This document shows, in pieces, positions 1-8,024 of a DNA stretch of 15,444 nt. The translations under genes were made by a program, and so were the position numbers. The DNA comes from JAFLCA01 sp041907145 (GTDB taxonomy: Bacteria > Bdellovibrionota_C > UBA2361 > JAFLCA01). The DNA lies in assembly GCA_041907145.1 (NCBI GenBank), contig JAYRHW010000063.1:1-15444 (forward strand), written 5' to 3'. Under the pieces are notes generated by a model. The model was not told where the DNA came from. It did not search any database and saw nothing but the letters and a program-made list of their open reading frames with translations. Position 1 is the stretch's first letter, and every line of letters starts with the position of its first letter.

Positions 1-110
1 CGCATCCCTGACGATAATCGCTGGAAGCTTTGCTCGAGCGCGGCTCCGCTGCGCCCAATCTGACGCAGCGCACGAAGTGCCGCTATGTTGCTTCCAAAAG
101 TGGTGCTCAC
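1..110 (-). CDS. fliC: Flagellin, N-terminal fragment (runs off left edge)
   Basis: This is the first 36 codons of a flagellin, the subunit that polymerises into the flagellar filament outside the cell. Reading leftwards from a GTG at 110, the peptide contains SNIAALRAL followed by LEQSFQRLSSGMR. This matches the flagellin N-terminal helix pattern, in which an N-x-A-A-L segment is followed about 20 residues later by S-x-x-RLSSG-x-R. The start is chosen because an AGGA ribosome binding site lies 7 nt upstream and the spacing from the start to RLSSG is typical. The ATG a little upstream is in another frame and stops at once. FlgL also carries this fold, but the N-terminal wording fits flagellin better. 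The rest of the gene lies outside the window. Confidence 0.85.
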   Translation of the reverse strand, partial: MSTTFGSNIAALRALRQIGRSGAALEQSFQRLSSGM

Positions 111-192
111 GCCCCGGTCCTGGACATATAAACTTAAAAAGTTTGCTACCTGCAGTTCGCGGGGCGAGCGAATACACTACAAGATAGTAGTA

Positions 193-220
193 ATATCGGA
201 TGGTTAGGCCCGCCTATTTC
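193..220 (-). promoter_or_regulatory. Possible sigma-28 (FliA-type) promoter of flagellin
   Basis: On the minus strand, GAAA (220-217) and TCCGATAT (200-193) are separated by 16 nt. The enterobacterial flagellar sigma consensus is TAAA-N15-GCCGATAA, so the -10-like box matches 6 of 8 and the -35-like box 3 of 4, with a spacer one base long. It lies about 80 nt upstream of the flagellin GTG. Flagellin genes are classic targets of this sigma factor, which raises plausibility, but the match is imperfect. Confidence 0.3.
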
Positions 221-281
221 CGTTCTGGGGCGTTATATAGCGCAATAATATCAATATGTTAGACCTGAATTTGCAGGCCGC

Positions 282-1979
282 CTAAGGGTTTGAAGGCGTC
301 TGACGCTTGTCCCGCAGCGCCCGTGCAGCTCGGCCCTGATACCAATGGTTTGCAAACAGTCCCGCTGCGCCGAGTGCCCCCATACCAGCGGCTAGATAGC
401 CAGAGACCTGCATGGTAGCGAGAGTCGCAAAACCGACTGCGTCAGCGTAGAAGATGTAGAGCAGATTTCTTTGCAGGAAGCGTTTCGTATTTCCAATCCA
501 CGACTCTGACTTCCCCAGACTTTCTCCTTCTAAATTCAGAGCAATCGCGTGCGCCCGCACATGTCCTCTAGGGAACTGGTATTCCATCGGCTGAATCGGA
601 AATCCAAAGGCGTCAAGATATTCTCTGGTGGTAGCATCGATTGCTTCAATGAAAAATTCACGGGGCGCGGGGGAGGTGCTTGCGATGCTTCGAATAAAAG
701 CTTTTGGTGTACTATTATGCACTGAGGTATTGTAAAGCACGGCATGGAATCCGCATTCTCGTGCATAGGATTCGACTGCCGTTCTAATGAGAACGGGGGA
801 AATTGAATTCGTTCCTTCCACTCCGTCAACGAAGAGTACGGCCTTTGATTCCCCATCCGAAGACACGGTAGCCGCTAGCATGCGTACGCGCACTGCTCTT
901 CCCTTGTGAGTCGAAAAATCGAGGCAACAGATCGCAGGATTATGCAGATAGCCAAAGTTTCCGAGTCTGCCCTTGCTTCCTGATTCAAAGATACTGTTGC
1001 CACGCAGGGAGGCCGAGCTGAAAAATTCCTTCTGGCTGGTAAGGTCGGCCCAAGGATCGCGGGCCCATACGGCGGCGCGGACTGCCTGATCGGGCAGAGG
1101 AGCCGCAGTTTGACGTATAGTCTCGGCGCGAGTTCGCACGATGCGCGCTGCATCGAACTCTGGTTTTATATAGTCTTGGCACAGAATAGCCAGGCAATCG
1201 GCAGCTTTTTCGCGAGGCAGCTGGCCAGATTTAGCCTGTGCGATTTCGTCGGCGAAGCGTGCTATGATCTCAGTTACCGAGCGCTTGCCCTGCACCAACG
1301 CCGGAGTAAATCGTCCCGGCGCATGCTTCCTTGAGGCTTCGTCTTTTTGTCCCAGTAGGTCACGGAAAGTGCCGAGAATGAGATTCTCTGCTGATTCCTG
1401 CGGCAACTCCTGAACTTTCCCCGCGCTTATTCGATAGTCCTTCGAGTAGGCAGGATTGTCCCAACAGTCGGTAACTCCAAGTGACTTGAATTTTGCAGTT
1501 GCCTCAAGGGCCCGCTCTCCGGCAGCGAAATGTTCGCGGAAGTTTGCCCAACGCAGCATGGAGGCCGCTTCAAGCCCCATGAGCCTAGTGAATGGATGGA
1601 GAAGGTATCGTTGAACGGCTAGCGTAGCCGCCACCCCCAGAACTGCGATGTTCAATGTAAAGGCGGCGTCGGCAACCGGGCGAACAGCCGGGGGCAGGGG
1701 CCGAGTGATTTCATCACTGGCTGTGCCCATCATGCTGCGAACTCCAAGAGCGGCTCCGAGTGATCCGAGTCCAGCAACAATCGGGTGCCCAAAGAGGGGG
1801 TCGGTGTGCGCCGCACGGCGCCTTTCGACATCCGCCTCATCGAGAGTCCTGAGATCTTGACCCTGTGCGCAGAATGAGCGCCAGCAGGCTTCAAGCTCGG
1901 CAAAGCCGCGGTCAGTCATGACGGAGTTCACAGCGGCTGCGTCGAGTTGTTGAGACTGGCCTGTCACTGCATCCGGCAT
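282..1979 (-). CDS. Unrecognised 565-residue membrane-associated protein
   Basis: I do not recognise this family. Hydrophobic stretches lie near residues 65-84 and 100-122, and a long one near 505-543, with no cleavable signal peptide. Between them is a large soluble part. Residues 1-60 are polar and acidic; residues 140-300 look helical, with scattered Cys and Trp. Residues 340-480 look alpha/beta: a strand VRVRMLAATV, a strand with AVLFVDGVEG, a helix, then GFHAVLYN, and later EYLDAFGF. This order loosely recalls the second half of a GNAT acetyltransferase, but the acetyl-CoA loop is not obvious, so this is only an idea. The start at 1979 lacks a strong ribosome binding site. The gene sits 76 nt after the SprT-like gene and 171 nt before flagellin on the same strand, so it may be flagellum-linked or only a neighbour. 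No clear terminator follows. Confidence 0.8.
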   Translation of the reverse strand: MPDAVTGQSQQLDAAAVNSVMTDRGFAELEACWRSFCAQGQDLRTLDEADVERRRAAHTDPLFGHPIVAGLGSLGAALGVRSMMGTASDEITRPLPPAVRPVADAAFTLNIAVLGVAATLAVQRYLLHPFTRLMGLEAASMLRWANFREHFAAGERALEATAKFKSLGVTDCWDNPAYSKDYRISAGKVQELPQESAENLILGTFRDLLGQKDEASRKHAPGRFTPALVQGKRSVTEIIARFADEIAQAKSGQLPREKAADCLAILCQDYIKPEFDAARIVRTRAETIRQTAAPLPDQAVRAAVWARDPWADLTSQKEFFSSASLRGNSIFESGSKGRLGNFGYLHNPAICCLDFSTHKGRAVRVRMLAATVSSDGESKAVLFVDGVEGTNSISPVLIRTAVESYARECGFHAVLYNTSVHNSTPKAFIRSIASTSPAPREFFIEAIDATTREYLDAFGFPIQPMEYQFPRGHVRAHAIALNLEGESLGKSESWIGNTKRFLQRNLLYIFYADAVGFATLATMQVSGYLAAGMGALGAAGLFANHWYQGRAARALRDKRQTPSNP

Positions 1980-2055
1980 GCGCCAACTATAGCAGTCGAT
2001 TGAGACGCAAGCTAAGCCGAAGTAGATGAGGAACGAGATGCGGACCTAAGCGCCA

Positions 2056-2574
2056 TCAGCGACGGGCCTTCCACATGGCCCGCGACCTGGCGCTGCGAAC
2101 GGCGCTGGCCCATCCGCCTGTGCGCATCCAAGTATCGAGAGCAGCTGTATCGGGATGACGAGCCTCCAATTGTCTAAATGCTTGCCCGTGCCAAGCGCGC
2201 TTCCCGCAGTGCGAAAATACTTCGGTTCCCAAAACAGCGTGGCAGAGCTCGTGGTAGAGCACCGGCTCAATCCAGCGCTCGAAATCCGGATGGTTTAGCT
2301 CGGCCGCCATGCGGACACGCCGCTTGCTCATATTGCAGGATCCCAGGGTACGGCGCTGCCGGCGCCGTGACCAGGACACCTCGTACTCCTTGAGATCTCT
2401 GCGCTCAGGGAAGTATGATTCTATCAGCGAATCCCATCTCTGCTTAAGCGCACTATCAGAAGCACGCTGCTCGATAGATTCAATTCTGCCCGGTCGTGAG
2501 CGGGAACGTCGGCGGGTGGCTGCACGCTTCGATCGAGACAATAGCGAAAAGAGGGAAGTTTGAATAAACCCCAT
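2056..2574 (-). CDS. SprT-like zinc metalloprotease, compact form
   Basis: Predicted zinc-dependent metalloprotease of the SprT-like type (relatives of the DNA-protein crosslink protease SPRTN). The active-site helix HELCH is at residues 108-112 (zinc ligands H108 and H112, catalytic E109), and a third ligand H129 lies in WHGQAFRQLE. That order, HExxH then H-G-x-x-F about 17-20 residues later, is the SprT hallmark. A YEVSWSRR strand and a GSCNMSKR strand precede the helix as in the family. The C-terminal Cys4 zinc ribbon of classical SprT is absent: after H129 the chain ends at residue 172 in a basic tail. Residues 16-31 are very Arg/Ser-rich and could bind nucleic acid (inference). The start is 6 nt past the gmhA stop, with AAGAAG upstream as ribosome binding site, so it is probably co-transcribed with gmhA. 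The substrate is unknown. Confidence 0.75.
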   Translation of the reverse strand: MGFIQTSLFSLLSRSKRAATRRRSRSRPGRIESIEQRASDSALKQRWDSLIESYFPERRDLKEYEVSWSRRRQRRTLGSCNMSKRRVRMAAELNHPDFERWIEPVLYHELCHAVLGTEVFSHCGKRAWHGQAFRQLEARHPDTAALDTWMRTGGWASAVRSARSRAMWKARR

Positions 2575-2580
2575 GCCGAT

Positions 2581-3156
2581 TTACTTCTTGGCCAAAGCCG
2601 TTTCCAGTAACTCGCACCAAATATGGATGATGGTGATGTGGGCCTCCTGGATCCGCTCGGTTTCATTGGCAGGGACTACGAGAGCGGCGCTGCACTGAGC
2701 CGCTAGTTTACCGCCGTCCTTACCTGTCAAGCCAATCACTGCTGCTCCTTTGGACTTGGCGGCCTGAGCCGCACGCAGGACATTCGGGGAGTTCCCGGAA
2801 GTCGAGATGGCTACGAGAATATCCCTGTCGGTGCAGAACGTTTGAGCTTGGCGCTCAAATACTCCCGCATAATCGTAATCATTTGCCCAGCATGTCACGG
2901 TGCCTGGATCGGCGAAGTGCATGGCGCGAATGCCTGGACGTTCGCGCTTATATCGGGCTACGAGCTCCTCGCACAGGTGCGCAGCATCGCAGGCAGATCC
3001 GCCATTGCCGCAAGCATATATGGTGCCGCCCCGCTGAGCTGCCTCCGCCATGAGACGAGCACTCTTTTCTACCAGGCCGAGAAAGTGCTTATCAGCTGCA
3101 AGAACTGTCTTGAGAGAGGAGGATGCCTTGAAAATGTCCGCGATGATATTCTGCAT
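2581..3156 (-). CDS. gmhA: Sedoheptulose 7-phosphate isomerase (GmhA)
   Basis: This SIS-domain enzyme converts D-sedoheptulose 7-phosphate to D-glycero-D-manno-heptose 7-phosphate, the first step in making ADP-heptose for the LPS inner core. It acts in the cytoplasm. The sequence shows GNGGSACDAAH at 50-60, ANDYDYAGVF at 91-100, the phosphate-binding loop STSGNS at 118-123 and TGKDGGKLA at 144-152. The expected metal ligands H60, E64, Q170 and H178 fall at nearly the same positions as H61, E65, Q172 and H180 of the E. coli enzyme. The 191-residue length is normal. The TGKDGGK motif and metal ligands favour GmhA over the related DnaA-binding protein DiaA. It starts 34 nt after the FliK-like gene and is followed 6 nt later by the SprT-like gene, which suggests an operon. 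The ribosome binding site is weak (TTTAGG). Confidence 0.92.
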   Translation of the reverse strand: MQNIIADIFKASSSLKTVLAADKHFLGLVEKSARLMAEAAQRGGTIYACGNGGSACDAAHLCEELVARYKRERPGIRAMHFADPGTVTCWANDYDYAGVFERQAQTFCTDRDILVAISTSGNSPNVLRAAQAAKSKGAAVIGLTGKDGGKLAAQCSAALVVPANETERIQEAHITIIHIWCELLETALAKK

Positions 3157-3190
3157 CGTGCCTAAAGCGTACGAAATAAGTGTGCGATCA

Positions 3191-4783
3191 TCAAGCGATG
3201 ATTGAACGTCGACTGAGCTCGGTGTACCACCCCGGAAGAGTATGTTTCAGGGCGCCTGTTGACGCCGACAACGTGGTCTTGCTGTAGCCCAAACTGACCA
3301 GGGCCTTTTCAAGTGCGGGCGTGCGCTTAGTAATTATTTCGGTGGCCTCCTGAGAAGTGGAGGCGATGTGCACCAACGCTTCTCCCTTGCGATGAGCAAT
3401 TTCTACCTCGAGCGGGCCTAGTGACGGCAAAGTAAGCGCGACACTGATGCGGACAAATTGCTTCGCGGCCCCCTTGCCTTCAGCTTCTCCGTCCGCAGGC
3501 TCCTCTCTTACCGAAACCTTCCATGCCCCGAAGATTCCTTGGACCAGGGCCGGAAGGAGTACGAGCGCCGGTTCCCCGAGCGCCTGCATCACGGGATTGA
3601 CCTGAACCAGTGACGCTTGGGCCTGCATGATGCTCTCGATGCCCTTGAGCACCTTCTGGGCTTGTGGAGTGAGTTCGCCCTCATGGCCGCTGCCCCCTTC
3701 AAGTTGCTTGCGAGTACTGGTGGCCTTATCCTGCATCCCCTTGAGCAGGTCCTTGAGCGCTGCCGGCTGAGGATTGCTGTCCTTGATTTTCCGCAGTTCC
3801 TGCGCCAACTGCTTCAGCGAAGTATTGAGCTGCTGTTGTTGAGGAAGGGCGTCTCCCTGCTCCGGCAACTCCAAGTGGCGGAACAGTCCGAGCATGAAGG
3901 AGAGCGGGTCGGAGGGGTTCCTCACCCTGCCTACATCGCGGGATAGTTGCTGCAGGGCGCCGGTGTTTCCGTTCTGCATCGCCGTTTGTGAGGCCGCAAG
4001 ATAGAGCTTCATCTGCTCAGCGATTTGTTGAGGTTCGATTTCGACCGCAGGAGAAGCACTTGCCGAGAGATCTTTGATGAGGCCCGCGAGGTGTTCCTCA
4101 AAGGCCTTGAGGAAGCGAATGACAGGGGCTGCAATGGGATTCTGTGTCTCGCGCGAGATCTTTGCCAGGGCCTGTCGCACATCCTCAAGACCCTCTCCCT
4201 TTGCCAGTGCACCGAGCGCGGTCTGCAGGCTGGAAGGATTATTTAACAATGTCTCCCCAATCAGAGCATTACTCTTGAGCAGGTTTTGGAATATTCGTCC
4301 AATTGCAGAATCTGACGCAGGGGCCTTCGCAGCGGCGGGCCCCGCTTCCATCGATTGCAGCAGTGTTGCCAACTCGGTTCCGATGGGAAGCTGCGGGGGG
4401 AGTCCCTTTTTGAGATCTTCGACCTTTAGATCCGGCAGAAGCGAACCAAGAATCGCCTCGAAGCTTTGCGCAATGAGCTGCTCTCCGCGAAGCCTGGCCT
4501 CAGACGAAATTTTCAAAATCAAGGCGTCGCTGGTCGGCAACACTCTGACGAGTAGCTGTGCCCCGTTAGGCACGCTGTCCGGCACTGAGGCACGGACGAA
4601 TTCCCCGTTGATCATGACTCCAGTTCCAAAATTGGGGTCGCGACGAACACTGACCTGAAGAATGCTGCCAGGGGTAAGGCCCTGAAGGGGGCCGTCGACG
4701 CGCGCAATTCGGATCTCGGCTGCGGGGGCAACCGGGCTGCTAGCGGGCATCTGATCTGTCCCGGGGGCAACGGGTAGAGTCAT
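3191..4783 (-). CDS. FliK-type flagellar hook-length control protein
   Basis: A 530-residue, Ala/Gln/Leu-rich protein whose C-terminal part (about 440-515) matches the Flg_hook domain of FliK. It contains ALTLPSLGPLEVEIAHRKG, followed by strands and a helix (PALEKALVSLGY), as in the pattern L-x-P-x-x-L-G-x-L-E-V of FliK. Residues 24-100 form a beta-rich segment (GSILQVSVRRD, then GAQLLVRVLP), as seen in some FliK-like proteins. The middle (about 110-400) looks helical and Gln-rich, consistent with an extended ruler. FliK measures the hook and switches the secretion substrate from hook to filament; here this is inferred from family and from the flagellin gene 3 kb downstream on the same strand. 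No hook, rod or export genes adjoin it. The ribosome binding site at 4783 is weak. It is divergent from the HemJ-like gene and leads into gmhA. Confidence 0.75.
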   Translation of the reverse strand: MTLPVAPGTDQMPASSPVAPAAEIRIARVDGPLQGLTPGSILQVSVRRDPNFGTGVMINGEFVRASVPDSVPNGAQLLVRVLPTSDALILKISSEARLRGEQLIAQSFEAILGSLLPDLKVEDLKKGLPPQLPIGTELATLLQSMEAGPAAAKAPASDSAIGRIFQNLLKSNALIGETLLNNPSSLQTALGALAKGEGLEDVRQALAKISRETQNPIAAPVIRFLKAFEEHLAGLIKDLSASASPAVEIEPQQIAEQMKLYLAASQTAMQNGNTGALQQLSRDVGRVRNPSDPLSFMLGLFRHLELPEQGDALPQQQQLNTSLKQLAQELRKIKDSNPQPAALKDLLKGMQDKATSTRKQLEGGSGHEGELTPQAQKVLKGIESIMQAQASLVQVNPVMQALGEPALVLLPALVQGIFGAWKVSVREEPADGEAEGKGAAKQFVRISVALTLPSLGPLEVEIAHRKGEALVHIASTSQEATEIITKRTPALEKALVSLGYSKTTLSASTGALKHTLPGWYTELSRRSIIA

Positions 4784-4790
4784 ATCTTAT

Positions 4791-4818
4791 AAATCGGCAG
4801 AATCGCTGCGGAGATTGA
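4791..4818 (-). promoter_or_regulatory. Possible sigma-28-like promoter before the FliK-like gene
   Basis: On the minus strand, TCAA (4818-4815), a 16-nt spacer and GCCGATTT (4798-4791) resemble the flagellar sigma consensus TAAA-N15-GCCGATAA, with 6 of 8 in the -10-like box. The box ends 7 nt before the start codon, so a transcript from it would be almost leaderless, which fits the lack of a strong ribosome binding site. The spacer is one base long, as in the flagellin candidate. A housekeeping -10 (TATAAG) overlaps, so the assignment is uncertain. Confidence 0.25.
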
Positions 4819-4911
4819 CCCATTTTCGAATGAGGCTACTGAGATAACGGCCTAGAAGCACTCTATTTTTTGCTATTGCGGGGGGTTGGCGAGCGTGGTC
4901 TTCTCAAGGAC

Positions 4912-5328
4912 ATGAATTGGTCATTAACCGTACACATCATCGGAATTGTTCTGTGGCTCGGCGGACTCTTGGTCGGCGTGCGTGTCTGCAGAATGTTGGC
5001 AAGTGGCGACTCTGTTCCGTCCGCTGCTGTTACTCAGGCATTGAGAAAGGTTTGGTATGTAAATGTTCTGCAGGGCATGGGCTTGGTTTTGCTCTCGGGG
5101 CTCTATCAGCTTTTTACCGGTGGAATCGCGTTCTACTTCAAGCAGGGCTGGTTCCACACCAAGCTGACGTTGGTCATGCTGCTCTTTATTGCCACCGCTC
5201 TTTTTGCGCTCGAGTTGCGCAAAGTGGCAGCGGGGAAGGGAGCGCAAGCTAAGCGACTCGTATTCGTTCAGATTTTGACCATAGTTTGTTTAGTTGGAAT
5301 TGTCGCGCTCTCCAAGGCGCTTCGATAG
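4912..5328 (+). CDS. HemJ/CopD-like four-helix membrane protein
   Basis: A 138-residue integral membrane protein with about four helices (roughly 4-27, 50-72, 82-102 and 117-135). Helix 1 carries VHIIGIVLWLGGLL followed by R24 and R27; helix 3 begins GWFHTKLTLVMLL with H82 and K84. This arrangement (His and Trp in helix 1, Arg just after, and a G-W-x-H-x-K-L motif) resembles HemJ, the heme-dependent protoporphyrinogen IX oxidase, and more broadly the CopD superfamily. If it is HemJ, it oxidises protoporphyrinogen IX in heme synthesis; no other heme gene is nearby, so only the superfamily is firm. The ATG at 4912 is preferred because the protein then begins directly with helix 1 and AAGGA lies just upstream, though very close. 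A TTG at 4870 would add 14 residues. sppA follows 14 nt downstream. Confidence 0.7.
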   Translation: MNWSLTVHIIGIVLWLGGLLVGVRVCRMLASGDSVPSAAVTQALRKVWYVNVLQGMGLVLLSGLYQLFTGGIAFYFKQGWFHTKLTLVMLLFIATALFALELRKVAAGKGAQAKRLVFVQILTIVCLVGIVALSKALR

Positions 5329-5342
5329 TAAGGCATCATAGT

Positions 5343-6239
5343 ATGAAGCAGTATTTTCTTTGGCTCGCGAAGCTCCTCACCTTAGTATTTGTTTTTATCG
5401 TCATTGTTCCCTTGCTTCTGGGGGGAGTGCTGATCGCAACGCAGAAGGAGATGGTGGAGGGCACGGACGGCGGCGACAAATTGGTCGCCGTAGTGGAGCT
5501 TAACGGGATTATCGAGTCGGGTAAGGACGTTGTTGATGAGCTTTATAAGCAAGCCGCCGATCCGAAAGTGAAGGGCATCGTCTTGCGGATAAATTCTCCG
5601 GGAGGTTCGGTCGGTCCGTCGCAGGATATCTATTCGGCAGTTTCGAAGCTGAAGAAGAAGAAGCCGATTATTGCCTCGATGGGCGCATTGGCAGCATCGG
5701 GCGGTTTGTATTCTGCCGTGGGCGCTTCGAAAATATTTTGCCAGCCTGGCACATTGACGGGGTCTATCGGTGTCATCATGCAGCTGCCGAATTTTACTAA
5801 AATCGCCGACAAGGTTGGTTTTGAAATGATGACGGTGAAGAGCGGAAAGTTCAAGGATGTCGGCAATTCCTTTCGTGAGATGACAGAGGAAGATCGCGCA
5901 TTTTTGCAAGGCACCATGGACAAGGTGCATGCAGACTTCATTCGAGCGGTTGCTGAAGGCAGGGGATTGAGTGAGGGAGCAGTACGCGCATTCGCTGACG
6001 GCAGAGTCATCATCGGGTCCCAGGCCAAGGAACTGAAACTGGTCGACGAATTCGGAGACGTGCATGATGCGGCGCGCGCCGTCTTCGATGTGCTCAAGAC
6101 CCCGCTTGCTGAGGGCGAGGAACCTTCGTTGTTCTATCCACTCGATAAGTTCGGGCAATTCAAGCGTCTTTTTGAATCGTTCTCCTGGATTCCAGCGCTG
6201 TTTAGCCGTTCCATAGAATTTCGCTATATAATGCCCTAG
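5343..6239 (+). CDS. sppA: Signal peptide peptidase SppA, short S49 form
   Basis: A membrane-anchored serine protease that degrades cleaved signal peptides and other membrane peptides. The 298-residue length fits the short, single-domain (Bacillus-type) form rather than the double-length E. coli form. An N-terminal anchor spans about residues 7-31. The oxyanion segment LRINSPGGSVGPS is at 81-93. The nucleophile is S119 in LAASGGLY, and the general base is K171 in SGKFKDVG. The Ser-Lys spacing of 52 equals that of B. subtilis SppA (S147/K199, from memory). The start at 5343 is chosen because it puts the anchor at the N terminus and TAAGG lies 10 nt upstream; an in-frame extension to 5286 would overlap the upstream gene and add a non-signal leader. 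It lies between the HemJ-like and DUF2723 genes, probably in one transcript. Confidence 0.9.
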   Translation: MKQYFLWLAKLLTLVFVFIVIVPLLLGGVLIATQKEMVEGTDGGDKLVAVVELNGIIESGKDVVDELYKQAADPKVKGIVLRINSPGGSVGPSQDIYSAVSKLKKKKPIIASMGALAASGGLYSAVGASKIFCQPGTLTGSIGVIMQLPNFTKIADKVGFEMMTVKSGKFKDVGNSFREMTEEDRAFLQGTMDKVHADFIRAVAEGRGLSEGAVRAFADGRVIIGSQAKELKLVDEFGDVHDAARAVFDVLKTPLAEGEEPSLFYPLDKFGQFKRLFESFSWIPALFSRSIEFRYIMP

Positions 6240-6242
6240 CTC

Positions 6243-8024
6243 GTGGAGAATCTCTCCGTAACCTCGGCGACGCGAAATACTTGGTACAGCGTGTTGCTTG
6301 GCTGTCTTGTCGCCCTGGGCTTGTATGTATGGGGTTACGCCCCACGCGCTGCCGTTAGTATTCAAGAATCAGATGGCGCGGAGTTTTATCTCGCGGCTCT
6401 CAAGGGTACTCTGGTCCATCCTCCCGGCTATCCACTGTACACGGCGATGAGCTATGTATGGTCTCGGCTGTTTCCCTGCAACGTCTATCATTCGCTAGCG
6501 CTCTTTTCATCCATTTGTCAGGCGGCTGCGTCCGGGGTGCTGGTCGTAGTTCTTGCAATGCTTGGGCGGTCGCTGATACTAGCCTTTGTGTTGACGATTT
6601 CTTGGGCGCTGTTCGAGCCGAGCATGCGAATCGCGACGGATGTAGAAGTGTTTGCTTTTCACCACTTACTCTCCTCGTTGCTGCTGCTAGTTACGCTTTG
6701 GGCGTCCGCAAAGCCCGACGGGGAAAGAAGCTCGGAACGAGCGACGGGAGTTTTACTCGGGATGACTGCCGCGCATCAGCAGCTCGTCGTACTGTTGCTG
6801 CCCCTGCTGCTGGGAATCTGGTTGTTAACGGGCAGTAAGAGTTGGCGCTCTGTGTTGAGAGTCGTGCGGGATGCCGCCCTTGTCGCACTGCTGCTGTATC
6901 TGAGTTTGTTTGTTCGCTACTGGCACGCTCCGGAGTTGGCCTTTGCGCCTTTGCAATCTGCAGTCGACTTTCTGGGGTACTTGCTTCGGGCCGGCTATGG
7001 AACGTTTTCACTGTTCCTCTCTGACGGCGAACAGGTTGTTTCATTTGCAGCGGATTTCTGGAAGCTCACGTTGAGCAGTCTTGCCGGTGCCCTGGTTATG
7101 GTGATTGCGCTGCTGCTGAGCGGTGTCTCTCGTCGGGGTAGCCTATGGTGGGGAGCATTGGGAACAGTAGCTCTGACGACGCTGTTTGTGCGCGGATTGT
7201 GCGTTCCTACGGCAGCCGCTGATTATGCCGAGTGGATGCAGAGATTTTATGCAACTGCCGCACTGAGCTTTGTACTTGTGGCAGCAGCAGCGCGCTCGAT
7301 GCTGGCCGCCCGCGGCAGAGAGGCGGCATTCGCGGTGCTGGCGCTGTGCGTGTGGGGGTTGCTGAATCGGCTGCCGGAAGCGCTTGATCGCGCGGATGCC
7401 TCGCATGACCACGCAGTCGAAGATGAAGTCCATGAAACGCTGATGACCGCGCCAAAGGCCGCGCTGATTCTCGTGGAATCCGATCGATTGGTGTTCGGGC
7501 TCAATTTCAAGCAAAGAGCGCAGGCGCTGCGACCCGATGTTTACGTCATCGCCGCTGGTATGTTGGAGAGCGATTTTTACCGCCGAAGAGTAGCCCAGGC
7601 TTGGGGGGCAAGTTCGAATTTTGACGCCGATACGCTACGAGAGCCCGCAGCGCTGGCGACCCTTGCTTTCTCGCTGAACAGACCGCTTCTGGTCGAGGCG
7701 TCGATAGTTCCGCCTCCCGGCGTCAATTCCTATCGCTTGGGTATCCTAAACCGTTGGAGCGATGATCCGGTTGCGGACGACACTGCCCAGCGCCTGGCGG
7801 TCTATACGCTTTGTAGCCGCCTGCCGGAATCTCTGCGCGAGACACCTCCGGCCCGGCAGCGCTCGCGGCAGATTTTAAAGCGAGCATTTCTCGATCCGCT
7901 GGCGGAGTACGCTGAGCATGCCGCGCCCGCCGATCGTCAGGACCTCGATGGCATTCTTACGAGAATATCCCGAGGAGAAATCGAACAGGCGCGACAGCTC
8001 TGCTCCGCTAGAATCGGTACGTAA
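6243..8024 (+). CDS. DUF2723 multi-spanning membrane protein (GT-C-like)
   Basis: A 593-residue polytopic membrane protein. After a first helix (about 15-34) comes an acidic loop with SDGAEF (D44, E47), then HPPGYPLYT at 59-67. This pair of motifs is the signature of DUF2723, a family with GT-C glycosyltransferase character (eukaryotic TMEM260 is a protein O-mannosyltransferase). About ten hydrophobic segments follow to roughly residue 375. The C-terminal third (about 385-593) is soluble and includes ALILVESDRLVFGL, presumably extracytoplasmic. A role in transferring a lipid-linked sugar at the envelope is inferred from the fold; donor and acceptor are unknown. The GTG start is 3 nt after the sppA stop with no clear ribosome binding site, so coupling to sppA is likely. 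Its last 17 bases overlap the convergent barrel gene. Confidence 0.8.
   Translation: MENLSVTSATRNTWYSVLLGCLVALGLYVWGYAPRAAVSIQESDGAEFYLAALKGTLVHPPGYPLYTAMSYVWSRLFPCNVYHSLALFSSICQAAASGVLVVVLAMLGRSLILAFVLTISWALFEPSMRIATDVEVFAFHHLLSSLLLLVTLWASAKPDGERSSERATGVLLGMTAAHQQLVVLLLPLLLGIWLLTGSKSWRSVLRVVRDAALVALLLYLSLFVRYWHAPELAFAPLQSAVDFLGYLLRAGYGTFSLFLSDGEQVVSFAADFWKLTLSSLAGALVMVIALLLSGVSRRGSLWWGALGTVALTTLFVRGLCVPTAAADYAEWMQRFYATAALSFVLVAAAARSMLAARGREAAFAVLALCVWGLLNRLPEALDRADASHDHAVEDEVHETLMTAPKAALILVESDRLVFGLNFKQRAQALRPDVYVIAAGMLESDFYRRRVAQAWGASSNFDADTLREPAALATLAFSLNRPLLVEASIVPPPGVNSYRLGILNRWSDDPVADDTAQRLAVYTLCSRLPESLRETPPARQRSRQILKRAFLDPLAEYAEHAAPADRQDLDGILTRISRGEIEQARQLCSARIGT

Noticed and set aside
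261..281. CCTG/CAGG inverted repeat after the 565-residue protein gene as a terminator
   Set aside because: The stem is only four to five pairs and no T tract follows on the minus strand.
4074..4658. A 194-residue plus-strand frame inside the FliK-like gene
   Set aside because: It is antisense to a coherent protein and Ser/Arg/Ala-rich, as expected of a shadow frame.
4870..4911. TTG start giving a 14-residue N-terminal extension of the HemJ-like protein
   Set aside because: There is no ribosome binding site at 4870 and the extension is charged and unlike the family, which begins right at helix 1.
5286..5342. Upstream in-frame start for sppA
   Set aside because: It would overlap the previous gene and place 19 non-signal residues before the membrane anchor.
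5382..6365. A 327-residue open frame antisense to sppA
   Set aside because: sppA on the plus strand has a full catalytic Ser-Lys pair and family motifs; the antisense product is rich in His, Arg and Cys and has no domain logic.
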